Of a DNA stretch of 64,000 nt, positions 24,101-36,969 are shown one piece after another (position 1 is the stretch's first letter; every line of letters begins with the position of its first letter). The notes beneath the pieces were generated by a model. That model saw only the letters and a program-made list of their open reading frames with translations, searched no databases and was not told the DNA's origin. A program made the translations under genes and the position numbers. The DNA lies in the NCBI GenBank assembly GCA_944990035.1, contig CALYLX010000059.1, positions 248,001-312,000 of the forward strand, written 5' to 3'. The DNA is from Clitopilus passeckerianus. Lineage: Eukaryota; Basidiomycota; Agaricomycetes; Agaricales; Entolomataceae.

Positions 24101-27100
24101 ATGCCCAAGGATGCCTCGCGCACAGAAGAGAAGCGTAAAGAGGCTAGAACTCTCCAACTGTTGGCATCGCGTCCAAGTACACCCTTACTTCACGAGCGCT
24201 CTCCAGCTAGTCGTCGCTCTTCTCCCAGGCCACCCCTCAACTACCAAGTACAACCTACACCACCCTCTCAATTTGCTTCAGGCAGTATGACATATCATCA
24301 GGCGACTTATCAGCAGTCCCCCGATGTTCACATACTACATTCGGTGATGCCGCCGAGTCTCATGGCGCCTCTTCCGCAACATGGTCAATTTCTGGCCTTA
24401 CCACAGTCTGTGGCATATTATCCAATCCCAGACATTCAGGAGCCATTTTACCCTCCGAAGGCACAGTTCTCCCAACCCGTCATGCATTATACCGAGTCTA
24501 ATCAGCAGACTCCCGATATTCACCTCATAAATTCGGCGACGACTCTCATGGCGCCTGTCCCACAATATGGTCAATCCCTGCCCTTACCGCAGCCCGTGGC
24601 AGACTATCCAATCCCCTACATTCAGGAACCATATGAACCTCAGAACACACAGCTCTCCCCACCCACCATGTATTATACCGAACCGCACCCCCGCAAGCAA
24701 GATACAGGTCGTACAACTAGCGGCGCTACGACTATACCTGATGTCACTTATCCGAATGCAGGCCCATATCAACCAGTCCTCCCTGCAGAAATTCCGCCAA
24801 ACTATGTCAACTCCGATTTCAATAATAACGAACTACACGCTCAAGGAAACATAAACATCACCGTGGGCGGGAGTGTCAATATGCACCACGAATCATCCGG
24901 TTTGGTAAGTAACTGCCGCAGCAACAGTGCATCGTGGTTGTGCTGACACGATCTAGCTCCAGAAACTGAAAAGCATCCTCAACCCAGTGAATGCTGCATG
25001 GGACTCGTACGACGCCGACCAACGATCCAAGTGTTTCGAAAACACTCGCGTACAGCTATTGAGGGATATCAAGGCTTGGGGCAATGGAAGCGGTACTCAG
25101 GCTCCGATATTCGTCCTCGATGGGGTGGCGGGTATTGGGAAGTCAACAATTGCGCAGACACTAGCTGAGATAGCTGCCGGACTTGGTATGCTAGGCGCGA
25201 GTTTCTTCTTCACGAGAAATGAAGAAGAACGGGGAACCGCCAGGCACTTCTTCCCCACCATTGCCTTTCAGCTAGCTCATAACGATCCGGTGTTTGCTCG
25301 AAAGGTTGCCGAGGCACTGGAGGACCATCCTGATGCCGCACAGAAGACAATGCTGCAACAGCTTTCCCTCCTCATAGTTGCTCCGCTCAAGGATCTGCTC
25401 ACGAAGAAGGCAGCTCCTATCCTCATCATCATCGACGCGCTTGACGAATGTAAGGAAGACGAAGCAAGAACTCTCTTGACCCTCCTCGCCCATCACGTTC
25501 CCCGTATGCCCCAGCTAAGAGTCTTCATTACCACTCGTCCCGAATCGCACGTTCGTGACATTCTAGCTCATGATCGCAACCATGAGCTATTTCGCTTGCA
25601 TGAAATCGAGGATTTCATCGTGCAATCGGATATTCGGCTGTATCTTGACTTCTCTCTATCCGCCGAGCAAGTCCAGAGAGTTTTCCCCCATCATCGACCT
25701 CCGTGGCAGCCCAGTGCCAAGGATATGGAAATGCTAACCGGCGTCTGTGGAACCCTCTTCATCATCGCATCGACTTCTACCAAATTCATTCTTGACAAGA
25801 AAGCACTAAGTCCAGGGAAGCGGCTCGCACGTCTCCTGGATGGAGTCTCCCCAACAGACTTCTCTGGCTCCAAACAGACCAATGTCATGGACAAGTTCTA
25901 TATCCAGATTATCCGCTCAGCCGCCCCTGATGATCCTGTTGAAATTGATGAATGGTTTGACTGGTATCAACTGATAATCGGCACAATCATCGCTCTTCAA
26001 AATCCTCTTCCAGCTCAAGCTTTGGCAACTCTAATCGGCGTCGACATCGCCGAGGTTGACGCGGCTATGTTTCACCTGCACTCTCTAGTCGCTCCGGTTG
26101 GTCAAAATTCCGTATACAAAGTCCACCACAAATCATTCCCCGATTTCATTACAAGCCCGGAACGTATAAAGCGGGCTCTGGATAAGTTGGTGACGGATGT
26201 GTCGTATCATGTTCCGAAGTTCCTCATCGACACACGAATGCATCATCACCGACTCGCAGTGGCGTGCTTCCGTGTAATGGACAAGCAATTGAAATTCAAC
26301 GTTGGGAATATCTCTCCCGAAGCGTGCTTCTTGGATAAAGCAGACATCATCAGCCTGCAGGATAGGCCTTTTGGAGAAGAGCTCACTTACGCGGCTTCTC
26401 ATTGGGCTTCGCATATTCATGCGGCGGGAGAGCTCGATAATGGACTTCAACAGGCTATCGGGAAATGGGCATGTACACATATCATGGCATGGCTCGAGGT
26501 AATGAGCATCCTTGACCAAATCAGACGTGCGCACGATATGTTGGATATGGCACTGGATGCAATTGTGAGTATATATCTCGGCAGCTCGCCAGCCTTACCA
26601 ATTGCTAACTGATGTGAATATAGATCGCACAACCTGACGGCTGGATGGAGAGAAACAGAGTTCACGCGCTGTTGTCCGACAGCCGTCGGTTCCTCCTGCA
26701 GAGCGGTGAGGTTGTGGCTTTGACGCCGATGCATATTTACCGGTCGGCGCTACCGTTCATACCTCGGGATGCCCTTCTGTATAAGACTTACGGAGGAGCA
26801 AAAAGTCTGAGCGTTGTCAGTGGAATTGAAGGGGAATGGGATCCCGCTGCACTGGTCACCTTGACAGGCCATTCAGGCGAAGTCAACGTGGTTGCTTTCT
26901 CTCCTAACGGAAAAATACTTGCATCGGCATCCGATGACAACACGGTCCGTCTGTGGGATGGAAATATGGGTGGTCATCTCATCACTCTTGAAGGTCATTC
27001 GGGCGGAGTTAATGATGTTACATTCTCTCCCAATGGTGCAAGCCTTGCATCGTCCTCCGACGATCACACAATTCGTCTATGGGACGTAACAACAGGTTCC

Positions 27101-28852
27101 CATCTCATCACTCTGAACGGCCATTCCGGCTCGGTCATATCTGTTGCATTCTCTCCTGACGGCTCAAGGCTTGCATCCGGGTCCGATGACATGTCAATCC
27201 GTCTATGGGATAGAGAAACGGACGCCCACCTCATCACTGTTTATGGCCATTCCAGTTGGGTTTACTCTGTCACATTCTCCCCTGATGGGTTGAGACTTGC
27301 ATCTGCATCCAAAGATCACACAGTCTGCCTGTGGGATGGACAGACGGGTGCTCATATCACCACATTTGAAGGCCATTCCGACGAAGTTAACTCTGTTGCA
27401 TTCTCCCCCGATGGGTCGAGACTTGCATCGGCGTCTGACGATCACACCATCCGCCTGTGGGAAGCAACAACGGGTGCTCATATAATCTCACTTGAAGGCC
27501 ATTCCGATGCCGTATTTTCTGTAGTATTTTCTCGCAATGGATTGAGGCTTGCCTCAGGGTCTGAAGACGGCACAGTCCGTTTGTGGGATGCAACAACAGG
27601 TGCTCCTGTCATCACTTTCAACGGCCATTCCAGCATTGTCATTGGTGTCGCATTCTCCCCCGATGTATCAAGACTTGCATCAGCATCCAGCGATGCCACA
27701 GTCCGCCTCTGGGATGTAAAGGCGGGCTCCCTCAAAGGCCATTCTGGAGATGACGGGCTGTCCTCAGATGCTGTAAGCATTGTATATTCCCCTTCAAATT
27801 ATGCCATTTGTTCACAGAATGCAAAGCCAGATACTATTCATACCCATTCCGGCAGAGTCTTGGCTATGGCGCACTCACCTGATGGCACAAGGTTTGTGTC
27901 AGGATCTAGAGATGGCACCCTCCGCCTGTGGGATGGAAAGACAGGGGCCTATATCACCACCCTCATCGGTCATTCCAGCAGGGTCTCAGCCCTTGCATTC
28001 TCTCCTGATGGCTCAAGGCTTGCCTCAGGATCCTGGGATCACACCATCCGGCTGTGGGACGGAAAGACAGGTGACCGTGTCTGTGCGCTTGATGGCCACT
28101 CAGGTTGGGTCATGGCCGTTGCATTCTCTCCCGATGGCTCAAAGCTCGCCTCAGGATCCAACGATAGGACCATCCGGATATGGGATGGAAAGACGGGCGT
28201 TCATATCACAACTCTCAACGGTCATTCAGACTGGGTCCGTGCCATTGCATTCTCTCCCGATGGCTCAAGGCTGGTATCGGCATCGGACGACCGGACATTC
28301 CGGGTATGGGATGGACGGTCTGGATCTCATATCAGCTCTATCGACTCAGATAGTGAAATGGATGTCATTGCATTCTCCCCCAGTGGCTCAACACTTGCAT
28401 CAATGGAAAGAGATTATGATGACGATGGTGATGACATTCCCAATGCTACTCTGTATCTCCGGACGATCAACAATGTTCGCCCAATCTCTCTGGAGAAACA
28501 TTTCGAATCCATGGCATCTTTCACGTTTTTCCCAAGCGCCTCGCACCCCACATTCTCTCCTCCCATTGCTGCAACTGATGATGTCATTGACCCTCTTTTC
28601 ACCCATCCAGCCATGTCTGATTATCCCCTTCGCATCATTGCCCTTGGTAGGCGACAAAACCCTTCCCTATCAGGCCTCGTATACCTCAAGGTGCCAGCGG
28701 ATGAACAGCCTGTTATAGTTCCGTTCTGTTGGTTCCCTCCCCACTTCAATGTCACCGCGTTTTCCGTGGACCCTACTGGCTCGTCTATCGCAGTCGGCTG
28801 CGAAGATGGCCGTGTCCTGCTCCTTGATATATCGAGAGTTCTCCCCCCTTGA
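24101..28852 (+). CDS. NLR gene 3: complete NACHT-WD40 STAND protein
   Basis: A putative cytosolic receptor of about 1546 residues. Exons are 24101-24904, 24957-26564 and 26624-28852, with phase-0 GT-AG introns of 52 and 59 nt. The ATG reads MPKDASRTEEKRKEAR; the open frame begins slightly earlier but only with a TTG. Residues 1-268 are Pro/Gln/Tyr rich, with two tandem units and an Asn/Gly-rich end (NNNELHAQGNINITVGG). Residues 269-804 hold NACHT: P-loop GVAGIGKST at about 324-332, Walker B ILIIIDALDEC at about 423-433, an Arg in VFITTRPE at about 462, and HHKSFPDFIT at about 658-667. Residues 886-1546 are WD40 repeats: 7 regular blades, a short linker, 4 regular blades and 3 degenerate ones. 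No lesion is seen. Known NLRs of this type bind a ligand through WD40 and oligomerise with ATP; the ligand is unknown here. Confidence 0.93.
24320..24691 (+). repeat. Tandem repeat coding for the N-terminus of gene 3
   Basis: Unit 1 is 24320-24511 and unit 2 about 24512-24691, each starting PD[VI]H and ending in a Tyr-Thr-Glu motif. Same organisation as in gene 1. Confidence 0.8.
27773..27817 (+). other. 45-nt in-frame segment with intron-like ends, gene 3
   Basis: GTAAGC to TTCACAG, 15 codons and no stop, between WD repeats 7 and 8. Identical to gene 2 and part of the near-identical 317-nt tract shared by the two genes. Confidence 0.4.
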
Positions 28853-28865
28853 AGACATCTCATCC

Positions 28866-29045
28866 GTACTTGAATGCTTCATTTGATATACTTCTGTACG
28901 TATACTTTCACCGCTGAGTATGACTAGTACGGTATCGATTCATTATGCACACTTCGCCTCATATACTTCACTACAATTGTACGTACTGCGACAAACATTT
29001 TCTACTAATCTTCCTGTATATCTTTTGTGTCTCCGAGCTGTCCTT
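28866..29045 (+). repeat. Conserved 3' flank of NLR gene 3
   Basis: Matches the flanks of genes 1, 2 and 4 (TTTGATATACTTCTGTACG, then ATCGATTCATTATGCACACTTCGCCT). Confidence 0.6.
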
Positions 29046-29159
29046 ATGCTTCCTCCTCTAACTCTGCCCGTAGGCGGCTCATCCTCATCAGCTCTGATGA
29101 GCATGTTCATCCAGAACACAGCCTATGCACCAACATCGAGTCGACCCCATCATGATATG

Positions 29160-32100
29160 TATGTTATCCATGCCAACAAGGTTCAAGTCCATGAGTATGT
29201 ACAGTTGCTTATGCGCTCGACACTCCATGACCCAGACTCTGGTTCATCAACACACATAGAGCCGGTAAGAAATCAAGAAAGCAATTGATAAGCACAATGA
29301 GGAGTACGGAAAGAATGACAGCAAGGACGGGATAGCAGCTGTACGGGCGTAAGAATGCAGAAGATAAAAAACCAAACAGCCTCGCCGAAGCCTGAAGTTC
29401 AACGAGACAAGGGCGGAAATCAAGGCAAAACGCGTCCACGAGAATGTAAGATGTAGTAATGATGTAATTGTCCTACGGAAAGTATGTAGGTACCAAGGGG
29501 AAGATGTCTGTTATAAAAGACAAGGGCACAAGCCCCAGCTTGTTCCAGAAGTCCAAACGCAGCCTCCCAATTTTATCATATATTCGCCATTCCATCTCCC
29601 GAACCTTCGCTTGCCTGAGAACGCCAGCAAATTGCGAAGGGTGAATTTAGTGCGTACGAGATTCGCCGAGTGTCCAGCACAAATTGACGCTGTGGGATGA
29701 CAAGGTGTCGAGAAAACCGGCCGGCTCTGGTACAGCAGATGCTTGATGAGACAGGATACTGGGTAGACAATATCACCACCTCCAGTCTTGATGCCAGAGC
29801 GGCTGAAATGCAGCTCCTTGCTCGAACGCTGTGACTTCTGGACCCTACGGCAATGAAAGTGGTGGGGAGCACATGCTGCAGGTACAAAGTCTCCAACCAA
29901 GAACGTGTTGAAGATGGAGTGGTGGTGGTGGTGGTGGTGGTGGTGAGGTTGAGTGTACTCGCTCGTATATGCCTCGTCTGGTACGGCAGTCGATGTTTGC
30001 GTAATATCGGTGGCGGTGGGTCTTGTCCGTTGGTGATTCGACAATCATGCCTTCATGATCATGCCAAGGGTACCGGTAACGCCGCCAGGCCGTCATCTCC
30101 CTCGTTTCCCAGCGCGGCCCAACCAAAAGATGCTTTCACCGCTCTAAAATCGTCCAGAGTATACTCCTCAGCTGACGAAGCCTATCCTCCGTGGTGATGC
30201 GGAGGGGGAGTTGAAGGGTGCGGGTGTACAGGCTAAAATGGCGTCGGAACGACTGTAGGGGCAGGAATCAGAGGGGTAGACGAATCCATCAAATCCCTCG
30301 AATGAGGCTCGACCTTCATGAAAAGCCTTCCAGCCTGAAGACCAGGCGAATGCGACAGCGCAGCCGCTATCGTCAGTGGTCTGCCACGAGCTGGCAGGGT
30401 CGACGACCTTGGGGCTTGAGGTGGGTCCAAATATGCACTCCGAAGTTCGATCTTCAGCACCTATTTCGCCGGCTTTTCCATCTGGCGACTCGTAACGTCA
30501 AGGAGCCTTTATCGAGGTATACGTCGGCGGCAGTCGTGAGATCGACCTTCGTCCTGGTTCGAGTCGTGACCCATCCCACCTCAATGGTGGTGCGCTCGAG
30601 ACGGTAGGAGGCCGACGAAAGGGAGATCCGAGGTGTGCAAGTCAAATTTCCGACGCTGTTTGGAGACAAAGGCTTCCGAGATGTCCAAGACAACGTCGTA
30701 GGTGCCGCTAGATTGAGTTCTGAATTTCTGGGCTGGCGAGGAGGAGGATGTTTGAGCGTCATGTGCTGTCGGATCGTATTCTGCTATATGACAAGCAGCA
30801 CGACGGTCTGTGCGCTCCTTCTTCGGTGGTCAACGATACCACCCCCTGGGGCCGAGGCGGTGAAGTAGATGGAGCAAACGGCAGGGGAAAGAGGCAGGAG
30901 GTGGGGAAACTGGCATCTGGAACCAGATAGTGGATGGGTGGTCGGTAATGAGAGTGCATGATGTTGCAAAGCTCCAATGGTAACGTCGTCTGCAGCATTC
31001 TGGAGTTTCAGCCCGAGCTGTGAGGGGCCTCCGACATCGAGTGAGCCCACGGGCGTCGGCGCGTTCGTTAAACCGAGGGTGAAGCCTAGATCCAAAGGAT
31101 ACTTCTTGCAGGTGTTCGTTGAAGCGACCATTCCATAGGCAGACGAGCTTGACGACGACCTACAGAAATGAGTGGTTAGCTGCTCCTGGTAGAAGGTAAG
31201 AAAAACAAGAACGGCAAGAGAAATGTCGAAGAGCAGAGGAGGGCTAGCTTACCTGGACAAAAGGTATTTCCCGATTTGCCTTCCTTATAAAAGTGGCGGC
31301 GACAGGTTCCAGACCTTCCTTTCCTCTCGTTGATGGAAGAGAAAAGGGTGAACAGCTGGTGGATGGTATCGTTAGAGGCCAGCAATTTGGGAGGCAGTAC
31401 CGGGTGCCGGATAGCGGATGTAGTTCATCTACGGGCACAGGAGAGATACATCATACGCGGGGTCTTCTCGTTCTTGACAGCGGCACGGGAGAGTTTCTGT
31501 TTCTGGTGATGCAGAACCCGTGAATGACGCCGAATTTTCACGTTGACGTTGACAATATTCTCTGGACAGAGTCGACCATCAGCGTCGCATTCACGTTGGT
31601 CAAAAGGTGGAAAGTGGGAATGTAAGAGGACAAAGGCGTAAGAAGCCGCGAGTAAGTGACGAAAAAAGGAAGGGGAGAAAGGGGGAAGAAAGAGAAGAAC
31701 AACAATATTTACCTACTACGCCCGAAGTGACCCAACATTGATCATGAATTCACTTCCCACAAAGGCCCTCTTCAACATTATATCACTGGGTGACGTAGCT
31801 GGTACTTTTTTGAAGTCAACATGCTCAAGATCCGAATATTCTCGAGCAGGTGGATCGAAGCTTGCTACAGGTTGCTGTAATAGAACGCCCTTTCTTGATT
31901 CTTGAAGAGGTAGATGAGCTTGAATTACGCGTAGTGTGTCGTCATTGAAGAGATTCGCGGAAGATCAAGCTAACCATAGCATTAGGTGTCGACATGGATG
32001 ATGTTGGAATTGAACTCGAGGCGGAAGCAAGCAAGAGTTGGCTCAGAAAGAAAACAGGCCGCGACGAGGCTCGAAAGTCGGCACACTGCCTGATCATTTC

Positions 32101-32690
32101 CGAACTCCGAGCCGATGCGCCCATTCCCTGCAATTTGCTCCGAGGTTTATCAACTTCATGCTCGCTCAACCAGCATCACGGTAATAAAATATATTCGTGC
32201 AGCACCTCATAGTAGGGAAAGTATATCCTAAAGGCATAAAAAGATTCTATAGAACAAGGAACAAAGACAACGAAGACTTGAAAACAATCATGAGTGCCTG
32301 GCCAAATTGCCCAACTATGCCAAGTATACTCGACTCGATTCCTGGGCTTTCGAGGATATAAACTGTGCGCGAGATCATCGTAAAATGAAGAGAGGAAACA
32401 ACGAGATGGGAAGGTGATGTACGTGAAACGAACAGTAAATGACGGCGGAAACAAAAGTAACATGGAGAAGAGTCCGAAAAGGCAGAGGAAAGTATGTACA
32501 AGCAGTAACTGCCGCACTCTACACTTGGGCAGATCACGAGAGGTGCTTCCACCTCAAGTAGCCTTCGACATCCGTATCTTGGCGATATCTCGCCATATTG
32601 GATACGGCTTGGACACGGGACGTTCAATCGTGAAAGACGTGTCTAACGACAAGTAATATTCCTTCTTTCCTTCCGGCGCAATGCGAGGTC
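29160..32690 (-). repeat. Convergent decayed family, copy B, 3' module
   Basis: Near copy of 4960-8420, displaced by about 24.2 kb. It shows the hydrophobic C-terminal ORF (29209-29439), the His-rich ORF (29511-30044), a 102-codon ORF (30454-30762) containing TTVEMEWVTT and KVDLTTAADVYLD, intron-like segments at about 31180-31255 and about 31580-31710, and a hydrophobic piece at 32176-32517. One stretch (about 31745-31960) reads openly from NLFNDDTLRV to VGSLRA and stops at the GTAAAT donor-like site, which suggests descent from a spliced gene. In copy A the same stretch is shifted. I cannot name the family. Confidence 0.45.
29919..29945 (+). repeat. (GTG)n microsatellite, copy B
   Basis: Nine GTG triplets at the place matching 5721-5747. 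On the minus strand they give nine His codons in the 177-codon ORF at 29511-30044. Confidence 0.9.
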
Positions 32691-35600
32691 CTCATGCAAG
32701 TAACGTGGGTTCAACCGCGGATGGCTGTATGTAGGCCAGTCGAACAAGCCGTGCGAGCAAACTTGCCTCCTCCGTGGTAGGAGTCGCGTCACTGCACAAA
32801 GAAGTGGTGCGGGCGATGCGTTGGCGAGTATCCCGAGTCGAGTAGCAGCGAGCTCGGGGCGAGTCTCTAGGTCGGGTTATCGCACACTGACGATTCGGCG
32901 ATGATATGCCTATCTTGCTATGCGTGTTCGTTGTCGTTCTCCCTCTCCTCACCCCATTCCTCGCAGCCACCCACTCATTCTGTGCCATGGATGGGCCAGC
33001 AAGCGAATTCGAGTCTGCAAAGACGTCCTTGCAACCCAGGTGGAAGGGACGCAGTGCAGCGCAGCATCTGGTGCCAAAGCACGCATGCCACTCCCTGAGG
33101 CCTGTGTCGAGTGCAGCCTGGGATGCCAAGGACAGCCAGCCCAGGTGATACACGTGGATGGAGCAAGGAGGTGCGGATGGGGAGCGAACAGCGCAGGTAT
33201 GAGTAGCTCTCAGCGAGCCACAAATGCGATGTAGGGGAGCACGATCTCGCAAACTTCGCCTGGATGCAGGTTCAGATGTGCAACCGACGACACCTTTCTT
33301 GGCCGATAGGTAATCTCGAAGATATCTTGATATCGAGGTATTCGTCCCCAGTAGTCATGAGGTCAACTTCCTCGCCTTGGGTCGAGTTGTGATATTCCAT
33401 TTCAACGGCAGTGGTGAACGCGAGAGGGTCAGAAAGAGTTGGCATTTGGAATCCGAAAGCGCTTCCGATGATGTTCCAAAATGCTGCGGGTGAGGCTAGC
33501 CTGGCTTCTGCATCTCTAGACATGATGAGGCAAAGGACGGTCGAGCGTCACATGCTGCGGACCTGTATTCTGTCCTGAATGGGGAGAGCAGAACGGCCGC
33601 TTCCGTGTCGTTTCCTCGGTGCGCAATGACTCGTCATTTGGTGGAAAGGATGAGATCGAATGGAGGCCGGACGTTGAACGGGAAGAATGGTATGGGGTAG
33701 GAGGGGCCGGCAGTACGAAGATAAGAGTGCGGGACGCTGTCATATCGCCTGGCTGATGCCGACATCTGCAACATGCAGGTATCTCGACTGGGCATGCGAG
33801 GAGAGCCTGTCCATGGCGACAATGCATCAGACGTTTGCCAGCTTCGGCTTGACGTGCAGACTTCCACTTGGTGCGAGCTTGAGGCAAAATTTCCAAGAGG
33901 GCCGGTCTTTCATCCATTCAATGCATGGAGCTCTACAGAACTGCAAGGGTCTTGTCCATGACTACGTGCCAGAGAGGATCGTGTTAATGGAGGTGTCGAA
34001 CTTGGCCGTAGCAAGAGTTGCGAAGGGTCATATATCAGAATGCGCTGTGAAGAGAATTAGATTAGTGTCGCGTTCAAGTCGGTCGGGAGGTGGAAAGTGG
34101 GGCGAAAGAAGACGCGGAACCAAGAAACAGAAATATATTGGGACAGCAGAGAACAGAGAGAAGGAAAAGGAGGAGAATTGGGAAGAAAACCGGAGTTTAC
34201 ATACCTGCGCCTAAGGTGTCCCAAGGTCAACCATCGTTCAGTTTTCCCAAAGGCCATCTTAAAGGTGGCGATGCCGGATGTGGTAGCTCCTATTTCTTGA
34301 CATCGATATGTTCACGGCCCGCTGGTTCCGGAGCTGGTTGTAGGTGGTCATCGTATCCGTAGAGTGCGGTCTTGAAGTTGAAGAGATTGGTGCAGCCAAA
34401 ATTGTTGACGGCCAATTTATAGTCCGAATGTTCGTCTTGAATATCTTGGAGGTCCGTATGATGTCGTCATTGAAGAGTGTCGTCTATCACAGGACGATGG
34501 AGTCGAGTTGAGGAAAAGGTACAGTCAGAGGCAGATGAGAAAGGAGTGACGGAACAGAGAGCCACTCGGCGGCAAGTTATTGATCATTCCGAATCCCGAC
34601 CCGATGGGGCTATTGCCCATACCGTGCTTGCTCAACCAGGGCGACAACAAAGATATTCGTGCGATATCGGATTAAAGAGAGGAACTGTACTACGGAACTT
34701 CAAAGACTACGTAGGTCAAGTAACAAATATTCAAATACTCAAGTATTCGAGACGGCGCTTTGAGTGCCAGGCCAAATCCCTCCCTAACAATCCTTCCGCC
34801 ATCCATCTCATGATTTGCTGTTATAACTCCAGCAATTCTCAGTTTTCGTCACGAGGAATCACGGCCGTTCTCTACATCCCGCTTGAATTCTTCTCCCCGA
34901 GCCGCAAGAGGATGTTGTCCAAACAATGCGCAAATCCTGTCATTGTTCCTTCCTCCAAGGTACCAACGCCGTCGACATTTGTTCGTAAAAGTTGGGACCC
35001 TAGCGAGGGCGAGAGAAGGCTGCCGTCCTTTGAAGGATGGCTGTATCCGCGGGCCATTGAGAGGGAGGATATCGTTATCAGGAACGAGAGGACCTCCAAT
35101 AGGCGGATAGCTGGCCTCCGCCTTCGAGAGTTGGGGTGTCGTGACAGCAGCTTGATACCCTACCCCGTGACGAGGAGAATGGTACATTCTTAATTGTTTA
35201 AGTTGGGATAGGTTTTGCGAGGCTGAAGGAGATGAGGCCTGGACATCTGAGGCATTGTAGCTCAGGCTGATGTTCTGCGGGAAGATGGCAGAATAGGTGT
35301 ATGGATATGTCGGATGACAGCTGGTTCCAGGTGGTATGGTAACAGAGGCTCCAGAGCATGCGTCGGGTGTGTAGATGAGAGTAAAGGCGAACCCTGAGGG
35401 TCTTTAGTGGGCTTGAAAACCGAAGAGGGTGGTTATGGCGAGGCGGTGGATGGGCATGGTAAGACGGGGGTACACCGGGAAGATGACGGCATTTTCGAGT
35501 TTCGAGCGCTTCACTGGCGACCGATGTCCTTGCTTCCGGAGAGTCGGTGCAGGGGCATGTTTGCGTATCGCAACGTATGAACGACGTTGGGTGGCGTGGA

Positions 35601-36700
35601 GGTGTAGAGGTAACCAATTGCCTCGCGTCCAATGCAAGGATCATGCGAAAGGTCGGATGACTTCAGGAAACCTGTAAACAAAGATTGTCAGATTCTCGTC
35701 CAGATGAAAGGAGAGTGGACAGGGGAAAAAAGAGCGACAACGGCCGTGAAAATGAAGAATCCGAACGCCTTCCCAAACACGATACAAAAGGTAGAGATGG
35801 TGAAGGCGGAACGGAAGTCAACATACCTGTATTGAAATTAACGTTTGAAGCTGCCGTTTCCCCCCATTTAACAGCCAACAGTCACGACTCGGTAGCAGGC
35901 GGCTTCCCCGTACCGGTGCAATTTGCTTCGAAAGCGAGACCCCACTACATGTAGTCCGTCGTGTAGAATCTCTAGGAGTGCATAAGTCACCCAAATAACT
36001 GCCGAGTTTACATATCGGGCCGAAGCTGGCGAAATGGTGGCAGGCGGCGAACATTCCTTGGGTCGTGAGTTCGGGTAGCACAATGAATCCTGCGAATAGA
36101 TGGTCAGATATGAGTCTTTTCTAGCTCAAGATTTGCACACGGAGCAAGAGAGAGAAATGAGGGCGATCATGGCACCTGGAAGCTCGAAAAGACAGAAGGA
36201 GAGGAGGTAGTTACCTTGACGAACATCCTCTTCATCCACAAGATTTCAGCAACCACACCTCCAGTGGACGTATTAGGCGGATTTCATGCCATTCACCTTC
36301 TTGCTGGTCGATTTGCTGAAGAACGAGATGTCTTTGGGCCGCCAGTAGATGATGCGAGGTAGACGCGAGAATTGGTAGAATTCGGTGAGAAGCCGGGAGA
36401 AAGCGGCCGCTTCTATCTCTTTTCTGTATGACATCTTCGAGGCCCAGTGGTCAAATCTTGAAGCGTTGGAGTTGACTTGAGTCTGAGGAAACCCAGGAAA
36501 GGCGAAGGTGAACGTCCAAGTCCAAGGCTGCAACCGTGACGACGATCCGTCTTGTGTTTCGGCATTCCGGCAAAGCTCTTGCCGGTTGTTTGGCGCTATG
36601 TTTTTCAGAGGTCCATGACTACTTGAGCCTTTCGACTCGAAACGCTTAATACTCAGTGCTTTTCTCGGTTCAGTGCAGTGCATATGAACTCTGCCTTTGT
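32690..36700 (-). repeat. Convergent decayed family, copy B, 5' module
   Basis: Counterpart of 8600-12640. Minus-strand blocks are VEMEYHNSTQGEEVDL (33272-33523), a block near 34057-34257, one with the LTTQGMFAACHHF piece (35818-36081) and a proximal block (36273-36683, 136 codons) with PWTWTFTFAFPGFPQ. Between the last two, GTAACTACC to TTCCAG (near 36215-36175) looks like a short intron. Several blocks are open in a different frame from copy A. The plus-strand ORF 34477-35193 (238 codons) is the longest in the spacer, has no domain I recognise and overlaps homologous non-coding sequence in copy A, so I do not call it a gene. Bases 36700-36969 are the gene 4 upstream region. Confidence 0.4.
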
Positions 36701-36969
36701 TACTACGAAAACTGCTGTATTCGCTGTGATATGAACTAGCTGCATGGAATTGAATTACTTTTTCTCCTGATTTTGTCCGTCATCCCAGCCTTCATCAAGT
36801 GACTTCAATCAGGGGAACTGTCAATGGTCACTAGGCCGGTGATTGAGCAATGAGCGCTCTTGTGCAACTATCTCATCCACCGCCTTTGTTCAACGCATTC
36901 CTCCTCCTCCCCACGCATTTCTAACGACATTACGTGGCAGAACTCTCACACTTCGACAACATTCCGAAC

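Noticed and set aside
29511..30044. His-rich 177-codon minus ORF as an intact protein gene
   Set aside because: The frame is shifted in the duplicated copy at 5313-5929, where the same DNA gives Thr or Pro instead of His.
30454..30762. Faint likeness of the TTVEMEW...VDLTTAADVYLD piece to fungal DUF3712/LEA-like beta domains
   Set aside because: Only a general beta pattern; frames are broken and no diagnostic motif was found, so no family was assigned.
34477..35193. 238-codon plus-strand ORF in the spacer before gene 4
   Set aside because: No recognisable domain, mixed composition, and the matching region in copy A (near 10.5-11.2 kb) is not open in this frame.
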